Below are positions 62,316 to 64,000 of a stretch of 64,000 nt of DNA, one piece after another. Source of the DNA: Anseranas semipalmata (Eukaryota; Chordata; Aves; Anseriformes; Anseranatidae); assembly GCA_013399115.1 (NCBI GenBank), contig VXAA01001111.1, forward strand, positions 38,449-102,448, read 5' to 3'. The translations under genes and the position numbers were made by a program. Every line of letters starts with the position of its first letter. The first letter of the stretch is position 1. Under the pieces are notes generated by a model, which worked only from the letters and a program-made list of their open reading frames with translations, ran no database searches and had not been told where the DNA came from.

Positions 62316-62352
62316 AAACTTTTTGTTTTTATTTTTGTTTTTGTTTGTTTTT
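62316..62352. repeat. (TTTTTG)n microsatellite
   Basis: T-rich tract with five G-spaced units. Confidence 0.85.
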
Positions 62353-63155
62353 AATGCAATTTCAGTGTAGCAAATTAATGCAAGTTCAGTATAGCAAAAG
62401 GAATACTGAGCATATCAGCCAAAACCAAATACCAGCTGGTTGTCAGAAACTAACACAGAGAAAAACAGTTATTTTCCCAGTGACAAAACTGAGCAATTTC
62501 TCACTTTGCATAAAAAAAGGGGGAAAAGAAAATATCAGATCTAATGGCAGAAGAATGAAAAGTGATATAGAGAAAATGGCAAAATTATACTTGGACTCCA
62601 AATGAAAAGATTCTGTTTCTGTTCATGTCTGAGAAAACTCACTGGGGGATGTAAATAGGTAATGCTGCCATTCGTCTTACAGATAAAGTTTGAAAAAGCA
62701 GCAATGTTCAAAAATGAACAGCAGCAAACCATCAAAGCAGAGAAATTTTGGCAAAATTCTAACAGCAGAGCAAACAAGACACAGACAACTGTGTTTAGCA
62801 GGTCATGAAGATTTTTAACAGTTAAATTAAGAAAACAACAAAGGAAACAATTGACTTCAGTGACCAAGGAAGTCCTCTCTAATTTTATGTCTTTTTTTCT
62901 AATGGACAGAAAGCTGCTTTGTTAAATCAGTTTGGGGTAAATCTTTGAAAGTCCATTGTCAATGGGCAGACTTGGATAGACCTACCCAGGATAAGAATTT
63001 TACCGTGTAAATGATGACACTGGCTTTCCTTCAGAGTCGTCTCAGGGATGGAAAAAGCCCAGCAAGGGTGCCTGCAGGTAACTGAACTACTTCTATAGAC
63101 AGAAGCCCACAAATCCACCCTTTGCAGAGATATCAAAAAGAGCATTCCTCTGCCA

Positions 63156-63182
63156 AAAAAAAAAAATATATATATATATATA
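63156..63182. repeat. A run followed by (TA)n
   Basis: Thirteen A then about seven TA units. Confidence 0.9.
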
Positions 63183-64000
63183 ATGAGGGTATGCATAGAA
63201 AGGAGTAGAGTGCGTCTGGATCTTGTTTAACTCCAGAGAGAAAAAAAGAATTTTTTCCCCCCAGTTTGTTGACTTGAACACATGCATGACCTTGACTTCT
63301 GAACACAGGGGAAATTTGGCTATGGAAGACACTTTGGTTGTTCCTCTCTTTCACCAGAGCACGGTCATATTCTTTCTCCTTCTCTTCTGCCTTTCTTTCC
63401 TTTTTTTCTCATAGCCATGTTTTCAGGCCTTTTCTGGCTGTCTGCCCCTATTCTATTGTTTCTATTTCTGCATCTGCCCCTTCACCCTTCTCTTCCCGCC
63501 CTTTCTCTGCACAGCTGCAAACAAAGCAACTCTCCCTCCTTCTACCCCACTGCTGTATTCTGATTCAGACCACTGTGATTTTTTCCACCCACATATTCCA
63601 GATTTATTTTATGTGTGGCCTGCATTTGGGGCGGTGGCTCTCATTGTTTCAGCTGCTTCTAAACAAAGGGCCCTTTGTTCCCTTGTTTAGTTCCAAGAGG
63701 AGGTGGCTGCTAGGCACCCTCACTTCCCTGAGGTTTCCCCCACCGTAACCAAACCATTGTGTTACGTTCTTCAAAATTAAAATGTTGAGAACAACAGGCT
63801 AAATATATATGGGCAGATGAAACTCCAAGGAGGGGATGAAATACCAAGTGTTAAGAAAAGAGAAAGAGAATGAGAGAAAGTAACTACTGAATAGAAACAA
63901 AAATTTAAAGATAAATGCAGATTTAAGTTATAAAAATGTTCTAAAAGGTCCCTAAGGAGAGATGCAAGACTTTATTCAGAAGAAGGAAGTCTTATCAGGG

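Larger units (their letters stand above)
61269..64000. other. Gene-free interval to window end
   Basis: No gene recognised. Contains AATAAA-bearing sequence at 61.74 kb, T-rich and TTTTG tracts at 62.06 and 62.32 kb, and an A/TA tract at 63.16 kb. The 136-codon plus-strand frame at 63338-63748 is Ser/Phe-rich from C/T-rich DNA and has no domain. Confidence 0.55.

Noticed and set aside
1..64000. CRISPR arrays, bacterial operons, tRNA or rRNA genes
   Set aside because: No regularly spaced direct repeats, no operon structure, and no tRNA or rRNA signatures seen. The repeat content is that of a bird nuclear genome.

Overview
The window looks like a gene-poor stretch of bird nuclear genome, either intergenic or inside a very large intron. 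It is AT-rich and CpG-poor, and stop codons break every frame. The longest open frame is 174 codons, and no intact protein-coding gene or RNA gene could be recognised. The avian assignment rests on several 5'-truncated CR1 (chicken repeat 1) LINE copies with the typical ATTCTATG-like tail, on two solo LTRs of the bird ERVL-like type, and on scattered older amniote repeats (CR1/L3 and MIR/L2 remnants). Two runs of N (20 and 56 bases), each beside a homopolymer or microsatellite, show that this is a draft assembly.

Layout. 1-11.4 kb: single-copy-looking AT-rich DNA with an old CR1/L3 scrap, a possible MIR and microsatellites. 11.4-14.6 kb: two CR1 copies in opposite orientation around an assembly gap. 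14.6-29.2 kb: mostly featureless, with a long (TTTTA)n array, two MIR/L2 relics and one ancient CR1. 29.2-33.8 kb: two related ERVL-type solo LTRs facing each other, with a GAAA array and MIR relics between them. 36.3-38.9 kb: an ancient CR1 and a CR1 reverse-transcriptase fragment. 39.1-40.4 kb: the best candidate for an unannotated transcribed locus, with a chain of good splice signals, a local rise in CpG and a poly(A) signal. 41-44.6 kb: A-rich CAAA/AAAAC arrays. 45.3-46.7 kb: a transposon cluster with a probable LTR, a 33-bp tandem duplication in its presumed U3, a nested CR1 and a second CR1. 52.4-55.9 kb: microsatellites and two ancient CR1 pieces. 56-64 kb: single-copy-looking DNA with a very exon-like 48-base segment at 58.8 kb and a decayed palindromic repeat at 61.2 kb.

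No genes can be said to work together here. The functional hypotheses concern a few exon-like islands (39.1-40.4 kb, 58.8 kb, 24.6 kb, 6.6 kb) and one possible regulatory element (48.1 kb). All were found by eye from splice signals and reading frames and none is proven. Family names for repeats come from remembered sequence character, not from a database search, so element edges are approximate.
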